This document shows, piece after piece, positions 1 through 11,060 of a stretch of 64,000 nucleotides of DNA (within the stretch, counting starts at the first letter, position 1; every line of letters begins with the position of its first letter). The stretch lies in assembly GCA_028455995.1 (NCBI GenBank), contig JABELC010000003.1, positions 1,302,001 through 1,366,000 of the forward strand, written 5' to 3'. The position numbers were made by a program, and so were the translations under genes. This DNA is from Scleromitrula shiraiana. Lineage: Eukaryota; Ascomycota; Leotiomycetes; Helotiales; Sclerotiniaceae. Below the pieces are notes generated by a model. It worked only from the letters and a program-made list of their open reading frames with translations, was not told the origin of the DNA and did not search any database.

Positions 1-692
1 AATCCACAAGACTCTACGTAGAATCTCTACGATTGTTTAACGAACAGGTGAAAGACATCAATAATGAAAATCTCGTTTCCGCTTTTCTGTACTCTGGAAT
101 ATTAGGTTTGCACCTTTTCGTCAACTCCTTTACAACTTCAAATCCACAACTCAATGATTTTATAGACGAGTTAGTTCGTTCTATCGGTCTGATGCGGGGG
201 ATACGGACGATCTTTGAAGGCTGGTGGAATGTTTTGAAAAACTCCGAAATTGGCGCTTTATTGGTTCACGGAGACGTAAATGACAATCACACCGATGAAA
301 TTGTTCAACGCCTCGACGAGTTCCGATCCGAGTTACCTGGGATACCTGGACTTGAGTCGCCAGAATGTCAAGCCTTGCAAGAAGCAATTAGCCAATTAAG
401 GTGGGCATACCTCTTTAGTCTGAAGAATATAGGAGATACAAACATTTCCCCACGAATGGTTACTACATGGCCCATCACCGTATCAGTAGAGTATACAGCA
501 CTTCTGTCCCAGAAAAGACCTGGAGCTTTGTTGGTACTGTCATATTTCGCCATGCTGCTTCATAGGTGCCGCAATCACTGGGCAGTTGGAAGTTCAGGAA
601 AGTTCTTGTTGACCGTAATTGGAGCTTATTTGGGCGAAGAGGGAGATAAATGGCTAGAAATGCCTCGAACGATGGTTTTTGGAGTTGACTGA
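1..692 (+). CDS. Fungal UPC2-like Zn2Cys6 transcription factor, C-terminal part (5' partial)
   Basis: The reading frame is open from base 3 to the stop at 690-692, so the gene begins upstream of the window and about 230 residues are visible. No DNA-binding domain is present in this part. The segment looks like the C-terminal regulatory region of fungal C6 regulators of the sterol-uptake (UPC2/ECM22) type. The supporting stretch is the late block with RPGALLVLSYFAMLLHRC, followed by a tryptophan-containing stretch and a short tail ending WLEMPRTMVFGVD. In that family this region is all-helical and senses ligand or mediates activation. The first in-frame methionine is not a real start. The family assignment rests on pattern only, and the target genes cannot be told from the sequence. 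Confidence 0.6.
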   Translation, partial: STRLYVESLRLFNEQVKDINNENLVSAFLYSGILGLHLFVNSFTTSNPQLNDFIDELVRSIGLMRGIRTIFEGWWNVLKNSEIGALLVHGDVNDNHTDEIVQRLDEFRSELPGIPGLESPECQALQEAISQLRWAYLFSLKNIGDTNISPRMVTTWPITVSVEYTALLSQKRPGALLVLSYFAMLLHRCRNHWAVGSSGKFLLTVIGAYLGEEGDKWLEMPRTMVFGVD

Positions 693-2233
693 GGGGATAT
701 TTCCAAAAGTTTATAGAACCACCATGCTATTCTGATACCCAATGAATATGGGTTTTCGACAATGAAAGAGAAAAGGTCAATCAATTGCATGAACCTAAGG
801 AGAATCCGTCTTACTGGTGTTTCCCTCGGTCCATTCACCGCGGTTGACATACGTTGCCGATTCTGAGGTTATCCAGCTTGGTTCTTAACAGTCAACACCC
901 TACTGCTCTATCTTTGCCATTGAGGATTGGTCAAAGATTTGGATTATGTCAACGATTCTCATGGAAGAGTTCATGCGAAAGAGACAGACCAAGGACATCC
1001 ATTTGTCATCAAACTCAACCACTTTTTCATCACCAGCTAGATCACAACAGGATCTCCTATTGTGTTATAGACTGTTACTGCTACTGGTTTCGATCGATCT
1101 TCGCGTGCAGTACTAAGAACATTTTTATACATGTTATTTATCATTGAATGAGGAGAAATCCAAATAAAAGTCTATTGCGCGCCAATTAATCAATGCCAAT
1201 GAAGGTTGGGGAGCGTCTGACTAATATTTGTCATGATGCATTACAGTATCTTTAATATTATTTTGAGTCATGCGAAGCAATTAATTCCTGGATGTCTCTT
1301 CGATGCATATAAATTTCAACACTGTTTGAACCAATAATCTTTGACTGTTTGTTTAGTTATAGACATTCAAACACTTTCAAAGCTAGTTGGCTTTGAATGT
1401 CTGTATACAATATGAATGTTCCAATATTGAATGCTTATGGTCAATTTTATTGAAGGTTAGATTGGGATATATTCATAGTATGGGGATACAGAGAGTCTTG
1501 GTTGTATCATTGACTTATCTTCCAACAAGTTAATGTTATCGAAGGTATTTATATCCTCAATTGCGTCATATTGAACTAAGCCTAACATATACCAAGGTTA
1601 CGGAACAACCACTCAACAGATTGTATGTGAGTTAAAAAGAAACTCTAGTGTCTCCATATCCTGATGGAATAAATAATACGATCTGCGGTTTCAAGTGGGT
1701 TTATGCAAATCAAAAATCCTTCAGGTTCAAAACTGCATTCAGCCGCATAGCAACCTTTGCGCATGCCAAGTCTCGAGTCGGTCTGGCAGCAAAGTTCTTA
1801 CAATCTTGAATACCATTTGAAATTCTCGACGCGGGAAGGATTAATCATCGAAGTAACGATATTGATCAGTTCCTAACTTGTTACCTTTGCGGGAGTCAAT
1901 TTCGACCTGATACAATCCCTTCAACATGTAGCCCCCAAACCTTCAGCTGCAGGCTGAATATCCACGTATCTCACCATGCCGGGCCAGGTAATACTCGAAT
2001 AGGAGCCAATCACATCACAGCTGACGACTAAAAATATCTTTTTGGACATCGTGATAAGGTTCCATCATAATCGTTTTTGGTAAATGGGGCAATCATCTTT
2101 ATCTGGGTGATGAAGAAGATATATATGGGGCCGCAGAGCCGCCTCGAGGTTTTCTTCTTCTATTGTACATTTTGAGATGTTTATTCATATGTCATAATCA
2201 ACAGCAATATACCCAGACACGATAGTCGATAAG
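693..2233. other. Intergenic region, no supported gene
   Basis: About 1.5 kb separate two plus-strand genes. On the minus strand, 700-1120 reads as coding-like stretches interrupted by several stops and at least one frame change, so it may be a worn gene remnant (see findings). I see no RNA gene or repeat here. The last 200 bases before 2234 would hold the promoter of the membrane-protein gene. Confidence 0.4.
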
Positions 2234-4097
2234 ATGGCAAGAGCCAATTACAACCCGATCAATCCATCTCCTGAATTTGAGATGGACAACTCTATACCAA
2301 GGCCAAATCCACCATTTCACAATGACAGCAACTATTCGCAGGAAAGGACGTCAACTTTACTTCCAGAACAATCCAATCAAACCGCAGGATCCTTTCACAG
2401 ATTTGAACAATCGGATCGACATTCAACAATTCCTCCACATCAACCGAAAACTGGCAAGCAATTTTGCAGCGTTTTACGGAAAAGTCTCATTCGATGGCTT
2501 ATTACTGTTGCATTATGTGTCGCATATGTATTTGCCCTTCGTGTGTGGAATCGTAAAGGCACAGTTACGGAGACGTCAAAACGAATTTTCAATGCGATTA
2601 CAACTGGAATCAGTATTGCGCTAGGTATCAATATTGCAACTGCGCTCAAGGAAATGGCGTTAAATGCACGCTGGCCTATTATGCATGCCAGGAAGAGGAA
2701 TCTTAATGAGGTATACCGGAGCTTGTACTCAAATTATTGTGGAATGAAATGCTAACTATGGACTAGTTAGATCTTACTTTGCATGCCGACAGCTTGACAG
2801 ATCTTGGGAAGCTGGCGGTCATTTCTCGCAGACCAATCGTTTTCGTTGCAGCCATTTCGTGGTTGATTTTTAATTTGGTAAGTGATTGATTATGCTGTAC
2901 GGAATTCATTCTGACACAAATTAGTTCGCTCAAGTTGCCATTGCTGGAATTAGTCTGACGTACGGCTTCGATGTCAGTACTGAAAACTATCTATTTACAT
3001 ATGGAAAAATCACTGTTCCGAACATGGCGCATTTTTACCCACAAGGAAACAACAATCAGCCCAAAATACAAGACGAAGAATACACAGCCCATGTATATGG
3101 AAGTCTTGCATATAATTTTGAAATCGGTAGTTCAATCAACGACTTGCCATCTCCTCAAGATATAAATCTAGGGTCCAAATTCAGCATATGGGAAGACCAA
3201 CCCAACAACAGCATGGTGTATATATTCTCAGAATACTCCTCATCAAACTTTTCACAAACAAGTTCTGGATCCTTGGGTGTCTACACCGACCGAAAACTCA
3301 CCATTCACCACTCCTGCGAGTCTCACCGCGTGATCACCAACGGGAACGGGGCATATAATGAAGACATGTTCGTCGAAGGGGGCGTCGGCAACATAACAAT
3401 CGCATCTTTCGTAGCTAACGGTACCACTTTCTTTACTGATGCATATAACGCATGTCCCGACATACCCCGCTGCACCATAGTGCAAGCCTTCGAAGCGTCC
3501 GATACAAATCCCTGGTACTACACATGTAATATCACGCTTGGAAGCACAGAAAACGATACGGGAAATATCTCGTTCGTCAGCGATGATATGGCTTATTATT
3601 CTACGAGTGCGATTGCTCAGATGGGTTATATAGATTCTATTTATGAACAACAGACGACTTCGTATCCTCAAAATTCGCAATGGGGGCTTCCGATGAACGG
3701 ATCGACTACTTCGTTGGGGCGTCAAATTGCGGCGTTTGGAATTTCATCGATTGCGGGTGCCGCGGCTTTTAATCCGACTGTTACACTTGATGGTATGGAG
3801 CCGCATACAGGATTCAAACTAGGGATCAACCATACGTATTTTTTCGTGTTGAGTGTTTTTCTTATTCCTATTGTGCAGCTTGTTATGAGTTTTGTGGTGG
3901 CGGTTTGGGTGAATAAGGTTGTGATCGGGGATGATGCGTATTTGGGGATGAGTTTGTTGTTGAGGCCGATTGCGGATACGTTGTATGATGTTAGTGGAGG
4001 GAGGGAGAATGCGGATTTTGAAAAGGCGAAGAAGAAGATTATGGTTAGATATCAGAAAGATGTGGGAGGGACTTGGGGTCTTGTGATGGTTCCTTGA
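2234..4097 (+). CDS. Fungal membrane protein of unknown function with large external domain
   Basis: Three exons, 2234-2710, 2767-2877 and 2925-4097, give 586 codons including the stop. The introns are 56 and 47 bp with GT..AG ends, and the first has a CTAAC branch site. The N-terminal 85 residues are proline/asparagine/serine-rich and probably cytosolic. They are followed by a hydrophobic segment (LIRWLITVALCVAYVFAL), a second weaker one, and a third around the exon 2/3 junction. The middle of about 270 residues is rich in N-x-S/T sites and cysteines, which suggests an external glycosylated domain. A strong membrane segment (YFFVLSVFLIPIVQLVMSFV) and a charged cytosolic tail close the protein. 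This architecture is common in filamentous fungi and its role is unknown. No catalytic motif was seen. Confidence 0.75.
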
Positions 4098-5842
4098 CGG
4101 TGATGTTAGATTATTGATGAATGATGTCGAAATGAAGGGGAGAGAAAGTGCCGGGAAATAATTTGACAAGCATGGAGCTCCGAACACTAAAAATCAAGAG
4201 ATAAACTCGACTTTTATTCTCTTTTGTTTTGGTCTCGAGTTCCAGAAAAGAGTTGTCTGAAGACTGGATTTCAAAAGAGAACAAATTCCATAATCAATGG
4301 AAAAAAGTATCTCAAACACGGGATAAGAAAGAGGTAAGCTAAGTTTTATCTCTTGCTAGTGGATGCAAAGTACTGACAGTAAACAAAATAGTTCGATATA
4401 TGAATGATGGCCGGAGTCGAGAAAAGGCGATACATCTTGAATGGATATATTGAGGATAATATATTATATACCTGGTACATCTTGAGTAGGGGGCAAACTG
4501 CGACTTAAATTTAATAGTAATCAATAATGAGATTATGACAGTAATGAAATGGTTACTATGTAAACAAAATGCAAAGTGATCTTTCATTATTGTATGGTAA
4601 TCTAAAACAAAGGTATCTCGAAACAAAGTAGGGAACTCCCATCCGAAAAGCGCGAAAGTGATAGCACATCATAATATAATATCAGAACGGTAAAACCCAA
4701 CCAACCAGCTTCTTTCTATACCTAACAACTTTGAAATCACGCCTCCTATCAAGTTAAATGAATATCAAAACAACTACAAATTGTTCTTTACTAGTAATAA
4801 CTTCTTAGTTAATAACAGATTTCGTCTTCCATTTTTATTCTATCGAAGAAACAAAACCAACCCCATTTGAACTTGTTCTCAAAGAGATCGCTGTCTTCAA
4901 ATATTTATATATGGGTGTAAGGATAAATATCCGATATTCTCCACAAAAGCGACGGAACAATAGAGAACAGGGGTCAATACGCGTATTGAGCACAGGCCTA
5001 CCCGTTATTCCAACATCAAATATAAAGAAATTCGGAACCGCATGGTTTCTAAGCCCTACGAGCCAGGATATCTCTTTCGTTCCCATATATCATAAGTGTG
5101 ATAGTACTGGATCTTGAGTAAGATCAAAATATATGCATTTGGATTGAGCACGCAGAGTACAATCTCAGTTGGCACGCCATGGCACGCCAGCATTGGATTG
5201 CCAAAAATAAAGAGTTAAGACGAACTTGAAAAATCAGGAGAGATGATCATTCAAGATAGGATGCATTGTCCGTATTTGAAAAGACTCTCACGAATGCTGC
5301 TGGAGACGACTCCCACACTAGTTAGTGAATGTGAGGATGTATCAATTTATTCACCACGCATTATACAAATCGAATTTGTACACATTTTTGTATTCACTCC
5401 TCAATTTCAATCTACATGATACCATACTGTCATCCTATGATACTAAAATGAAATTATAAAATATCCCAAACATGCAGTTGGGAGATGATTGAACGAATAA
5501 GTGTCACTTCTTATCCCAAAACAAATATGCTTAGTCATCAACATATTTCTCCTCCACAACTCGATGTAGTAAAATAAAAACGCTTCAAGAAATGTTTGAA
5601 AACGTCAAAATTTCCAAATACATCTAAATCAATCATGTACTTGTGGTTTACCGATTCAGATAGTATATTCAGGACAAAGGAAAGTTATTTACTGTTATAT
5701 TGTTCAATTCCCCCATCATGATTTTCTTGATTTGTAAATATCATAGTCCCTTTCAACCCACTCCAAACCGTATATATACGCATGGTTTTTGGGAAATAAA
5801 TCTTAAATTATCCATATATTCTATACTTCATAACAAGGAAAT
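4098..5842. other. Intergenic region, nothing recognised
   Basis: AT-rich DNA between the membrane-protein gene and a weak small gene. Only short reading frames without coding character are present. No repeat, RNA gene or conserved motif was recognised. Confidence 0.4.
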
Positions 5843-6271
5843 ATGAAATTGCACCTGCTCAGTACAATTAACATAAGATCAAAATCACAGTGCCATCCGA
5901 TCCCGCTCTATCTAGCCTCTGAAGTCAGAAAAAAAGGATTCAAGCGACTTATTCCTGTCATTTCCCCTACCGTTCTAAGATGTATGGTTTACTGTAATAT
6001 GAAAGGATTTCGAACTGATGATATGAGGGGCAAGGCATGGATGCAGAGGGTGGGTAGCTTGAGGATTTTGTAAGTGCTGTTTTGTTCCGTTGAAATGGAA
6101 GGGGCTTGAATTGGTCTGCATGTATGGAATTTTGATTGCTGATGATAGGTAGATGTATGCCTCATCGTAGTCCGGGGGATTGGAATTTGCACTCTACGGT
6201 TGAGGCGGTGGATTTGATGGGGAGAAGGATTGGTATTGTTCATGTTGACGCACAGGGGAGGGCTTATAAGG
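5843..6271 (+). CDS. Possible small two-exon hypothetical gene
   Basis: An ATG at 5843 opens a frame that can be spliced at a GTAAGT donor (6070) to an AG at 6151-6152, leaving a second exon of about 40 codons that ends near 6271. The second exon looks coding-like (PHRSPGDWNLHSTVEAVDLM) and keeps the frame across the intron. No homologous family is recognised and the first exon has a weak coding appearance. The second exon may instead belong to a different model. This is a low-confidence prediction based only on splice signals and frame. Confidence 0.25.
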
Positions 6272-6904
6272 TGTGAATCTAGATCACCTTTCGTTGAATT
6301 GAGGAATGTGAGTGTATATATATGTATATCGGAGTAAAGACAGGTTACAAAAATTTCTGTTGTTAGCACAAAATTTCTGCTTGAGTATAATTCTGAAGAA
6401 TATAAGAATATACTCAAATTTAAGTAAATTTTCAGACATGTTGTCTCGGACAAGAAAGTTGGAAAACGATTTCAGCTGGTAGTAAACCAAGATATGTTCG
6501 AGACTTATTGATGATCTTAAATATTTTGCTCTGCATCATTACATCCAGCAAGTTGCACCTTCTCTCGGAAGTAGTGATCAAAATTTAGCTCATAGAACGT
6601 CAAGCACCTTCCTTTGCAATTTAATCATCACCTCATCTAGAAGTATAGTTTAGGACAACACATCCCTCGAAACCATTCACAGAATATCAATTTCAAAGTT
6701 TCCGGACATTAATATTGCATCATTCGAGTTTTATAAAATATTGAATATATTTTAGGCTTTGAAAAATAATAAGCAGGTACGCAATTGTCTTCCAACTTGA
6801 TAACAAAACGCCAGACTAATTCCAATAATATTGCATCCAGACATCCCATAACTGACCCAACATCGAAGAAACCTAACCATCAATTCCCAACCACCCCCAC
6901 CACA

Positions 6905-7336
6905 ATGATGCTCCTCCAAACCCACCGCTCCCCCAGCCCACCCCCTCCCAACCCAAACAACCCCCCAAATCGAAAAAATCGTCACATCTCCTTTGCAGAA
7001 CCTCCCTCCAAACCACACACCAATCTTACCCCAGCATCCGCAAATACCGGTCCTCGACATGACACAGATATAACATGTACCTGCGGTCTACCAATGCCAA
7101 ATATGACGACCACTGCTAGTGAATCAAGCGGAGAGTCTGAAACGGCGTCGGAAAGGAAGGATATATGGGGGTTTGTGGCGGATGAGGAGGAGAAGGGGGG
7201 CGGAGAGATAATGCGGGAGGGAGGTAAGGATGTAGGTGGGGTCCGTGTGGAGGATGTGGAGTATGGTGATGGGTGTTTGGTGGAGAGCTTGAGGTTGTTG
7301 GGGATGCTTTGTAGATGTATTTGGGTTACTGGGTGA
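6905..7336 (+). CDS. Small hypothetical protein, proline-rich N-terminus
   Basis: The ATG at 6905 gives a 143-residue protein. The frame is open upstream to about 6785, but only non-ATG codons lie there. The first 60 residues are proline/asparagine-rich and probably disordered. A CTCGLPMP segment and a serine/glutamate-rich stretch follow (TASESSGESETASER), and the C-terminal third is acidic and glycine-rich. No domain is recognised. It converges on the acidic-protein gene at 7764-8831. Moderate coding support comes only from frame length and composition, so it could be spurious. Confidence 0.35.
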   Translation: MMLLQTHRSPSPPPPNPNNPPNRKNRHISFAEPPSKPHTNLTPASANTGPRHDTDITCTCGLPMPNMTTTASESSGESETASERKDIWGFVADEEEKGGGEIMREGGKDVGGVRVEDVEYGDGCLVESLRLLGMLCRCIWVTG

Positions 7337-7763
7337 ATGTTGTTGGATGAGAAATTTCAGGGACGATTTCCTCTTGGCTAGTGTGTTGTTCTTTTTCGTT
7401 TTTTTTTGTTGGGACGGTGTTTGGATGGAATGCTGAGAAATTTTTATTTGGATCGTTCGAAGCTTGGAATTGAAAATTTCGATAACAGCGGCTTGCAGTA
7501 AAGCTTGCTTGAGATAGAGGTTCAATGGATCCTCTGAGCACTTTGATTATTCCTAAGCCAGAGTTTATCATAGCAACTATAGAGACGTATGGAAAAAGAT
7601 TTATATTTCTCCCTCTCTTAATAGTTCCATTCTCTAATATCCCTGCCAAGATGCCCAAAAGAAAAAATCTTAAAATTCAATGCTATTCCTGCTTCACCTA
7701 GACCCATCCCCATTTTCATACCCATCTTTATTCTCTTCATCCTTATCAATGTTCTCCCTTTTC

Positions 7764-8831
7764 TTAACCTCCCCCGTCCCCATACTCTCCATCCTCATAC
7801 TCCCACCTAGCTTCGCCATCTATCTCTCCCACATTATACATCCTCGCCTCCTCATCATCATTCCCATCCTCATCATCAAAACCCTCCTCATCATTCTCAT
7901 CATCAGACATTTCCCTTTCCGATACTTCATTATCTGTCGAATATCCGGTATATGGGTCATTGTCCGGTCCACTTGATATAGCTCGTTCTCTCTCTAAAGA
8001 TTGCGAGTTTTTGTCCCTGCATGTTGGATTTCTATATGGAGATTGAGTTCTGTTATTATTAGTAGACTCCTCATTATCATAATTATCAAAAAGAGCAAGA
8101 GAGGAAGAAGGAGAAAGAAAAGAAATAATATCCCTTCCCGAAGAAACAGCGTCAAACATTCCCCCAATTCCCAATAAATCAACATTTCCCTCCGTCTCCG
8201 TCTCCGTCTCCGCTTTCACACTCAAACTCTCCTCATCCAACACAGATTTCCAATAATCAGTCGATAAAGATCTACAAAAAGTAGATTCCAATGCCAACTC
8301 CGACTCAGAGTCCAATGCGAATTCCAATTCTTCAGAATTCATCAAACCAGCAACATTTCCATCCACGTTCGTTTCCTCCCCATGTCGATTTCTGTGTCTA
8401 TCATGATCTACATCTTGGTTTATAGGCGAAATAGGGGTACTCGAATGATCGTAGTGGATGTCTGGTAGTTCGATAGAAGGGATCGCTACATTGGGATTGA
8501 GGTTTGAGTAATCGATTTGAGTTTTCTCTTTTTTTCCATCCTGTTGGTTTTCTTTTTCTTGATCTTCTTTTTCTTGATCTTCTTTTTCTTGATCTTCTTT
8601 TTCTTGATCTTGATCGATTAATTTGAGAAATGAAGGAGAGGAAGTTCGTTTTAGTCCTCTTTTCAAATATTTGACCAGAGTGTCTTGAGATGAATAGTGT
8701 GTTTCTTTTTTGTGGATAAGAGTCTCTAGTTTGAGGTTTTCTCGGGACTGGTGGTTGAGATGATTGGTGAGGGTGGCTTGACGTTTGGATGCTGAGGGGG
8801 AGTAGGCGGTTTTGATGTGTCGCTTGGGCAT
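7764..8831 (-). CDS. Acidic low-complexity hypothetical protein with QEKED repeats
   Basis: A single open frame of 355 residues starting at the ATG complementary to 8829-8831. The N-terminus is basic (MPKRHIKTAYSPSASKRQ). Residues of about 75-95 are four nearly identical five-residue units (QEKED), encoded by a 15-bp tandem repeat at roughly 8548-8610. A serine-rich middle follows, and the tail is very acidic (runs of D and E). The protein is likely disordered and possibly nuclear, given the basic start and acidic end. No enzymatic domain is visible and no family is recognised. The length of the open frame and the fungal-style composition support it as real. Confidence 0.55.
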   Translation of the reverse strand: MPKRHIKTAYSPSASKRQATLTNHLNHQSRENLKLETLIHKKETHYSSQDTLVKYLKRGLKRTSSPSFLKLIDQDQEKEDQEKEDQEKEDQEKENQQDGKKEKTQIDYSNLNPNVAIPSIELPDIHYDHSSTPISPINQDVDHDRHRNRHGEETNVDGNVAGLMNSEELEFALDSESELALESTFCRSLSTDYWKSVLDEESLSVKAETETETEGNVDLLGIGGMFDAVSSGRDIISFLSPSSSLALFDNYDNEESTNNNRTQSPYRNPTCRDKNSQSLERERAISSGPDNDPYTGYSTDNEVSEREMSDDENDEEGFDDEDGNDDEEARMYNVGEIDGEARWEYEDGEYGDGGG

Positions 8832-11060
8832 TACGAAGGGGCTGATGCGATTGAATGTGCCAGTGTGTGGGTTGACGGAATGTGATTTCCTTTGTAACGA
8901 GTGAGTATAGAAAAAAAGAAATTGATTGTCAAAATAGTTGTAAGTAGTTACATATTACATATCTTTGGGTTGGAGAATGAACATTAAAATTTTGAGATGT
9001 TATTCAGATGGGTGGGTGTTTACATATATTAGCGAGATGGTGAATTTTTCTATTGTTGGGTGGGGAATATTCACTTTTGAAGAGACAATAGTGAAGTTGA
9101 CTCTTTAGCCCATGTGATGTTGGGCTGATTGATTGTTTACTTGGTATATCGTTTTTACGTTCAAGATTATGTTGATGGGATTTCGAGAGCAGGAAAGCAA
9201 TACGCGTATATTAAACTTATTTTTACTAGTATATAGATGTATGCATTGTTGTGAGTAATTTGAACATCACCATTTATCCCATCTAATATCTGTAGAAGTA
9301 GATCTAATGCTTTTAGACAATAGAAGACTATTCTCTAGCCCTAGTAGATGACGACCTAGGTATTGAATTTTTGTATGTATATATTTCTCTTGTAAAATAA
9401 GTTCAACCCATACAAGTAGTTGATTCTACGAGGTTCTTCAAGTTCTTGGAAGAATTGCTATAATACTTCATACTGTTTTGATTGAATCTACTCATAGTAT
9501 GAGATAATCGAGACGATTATATCTAGCAGAATAATAATCCTCAATCTGGGGTCCAATCACTAAACATGAATGAACGATATTGAAATTGAAATATTGAAAG
9601 CTGAAGTTACAAAATCAATCTGTTGTCTATGTTGGTGGGAAGATAACCAACATCTAAATTCTGAATCTCTGGATCAAAGATGAAAAATGAAAGTGGCTCA
9701 GATATCATTTCATGAGTGAATTGTAGTATTATGTTCTGGGGTAGAGAATAGTAGGTGGGCTTCTAAGAACAGTAAATAATACATAACCAAAAGACTCAAG
9801 TTGAATTCGAATTTCGAAGCAGACTCCATATCGGTAGATAGTAACCCCCCTTTGAAATAAATCGGTGAAAGATCCCGTTGGGAACATATAGATATCCTTT
9901 TCAGGCTGCAAATATGTGGGATAGAATGACATTCCTAGAATAGATTTATATAGTAATTAGACTACGCCGACTAGAATCCCAGAGTATACAAATACAAAAA
10001 CAAATACGAAAACATCTCGTAACTCATTAAGAATTTACCATTAAAAATTCCCACAATTCCCATCGCAAAGACTCAAAAAAAATGACATGGTCGTAACGTA
10101 ATTCATTAAGCATTAGGCATTAGGTATTAGGTATTAACATTCCCGTTCCCAACCCATACATCCTCTTCTTTCATCAAAATGAGAATAAAATATCGTTTAT
10201 CATTATCCTCCTCTTCCTCTAGGATGTTCGTGTCTCGCACTAAGTTACATACTTTATGTATCTTCTCCTGCTCTTATCTTCCTACTTTTAATTTTGTGTC
10301 ATTGAAGCGTACTCAATCCAAAGCTTTGCTGTTATTACTGGCAGTGTATTGTAGAGGATCAAGCAAATTGCAACACTCCTTAATATTATCAAACCCTAAA
10401 ACTTTTCTGTTCGATATTCCGGCATCAAAAGCGTCACAAAAGAAAAGATCATGTGATCATATGATCACATGATCATACTCAGGTGATCAACTGGATATGA
10501 CCTAGAGTGCTCCGCACCCTTAGCGTCATATCATAGTATATATAGAGGGAGCTTCGCTACCCTCTAGATAGATCAATCAACAAGTTCTTGACTATGCTCC
10601 TTTTTGTGTGACAAAAAGTCATTCTTTGATGTAAGTTGAGTGTATAGTCCGTTTCGCTACAGGTTGTGGCTCCATTGTGTTTGTTGGGATCGAGGAAATG
10701 AATCGTTGGCGCTTGAATGATTTGTTCGAATAGTCCGAATCTTAAAAGATATTTTTCTTATAGTTTATTTCAATTTGAATCAAACTCGTGGTCGAAAAGC
10801 CATTGCACAGAAACAGCGTGACGGTGTGGTGATTCGGAAACACGTAAACTGGTAGGTTGTAGCGAGTAAAGTCGTCTTTCGATGCAATGTATTTTATTCC
10901 AATCGTATGGTGCAGTCGCACTCGGTCGAATTAAATGGCAATGGCAAGCCCTTGAAACTAAACCAGTAGAATTTCCAATCTAAGTTTTTCGTGTTTTGTC
11001 CTTTCAGTCCTCATCAAGAGTCAAAATGGGTTTTGGTGATTGTTTCGAATTTTAATTTTG
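8832..11060. other. Long intergenic region with a perfect palindrome
   Basis: About 2.2 kb of AT-rich DNA without convincing genes between two divergently placed hypothetical genes. It contains short tandem heptamers related to cattagg/tattagg near 10108-10137, the 28-bp palindrome at 10447-10474, and small hairpins around 10503-10565 (for example agaggg...ccctct). Confidence 0.4.
10447..10474. repeat. 28-bp perfect palindrome of GATC/CATGTG steps
   Basis: From 10447 the sequence is identical to its own reverse complement over 28 bases. It is built from GATC and CATGTG/CACATG steps around a central ATAT. A further GATC lies 13 bases downstream. It can act as a binding site for a dimeric protein or form a cruciform. 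No function is assigned. Confidence 0.8.

Noticed and set aside
854..1147. Open frame on the plus strand
   Set aside because: Cysteine/histidine-rich by chance; no protein pattern, promoter context or splice support.
10105..10140. Telomere-like heptamers (cattagg)
   Set aside because: Only a few imperfect copies and the unit does not match TTAGGG; no end context.
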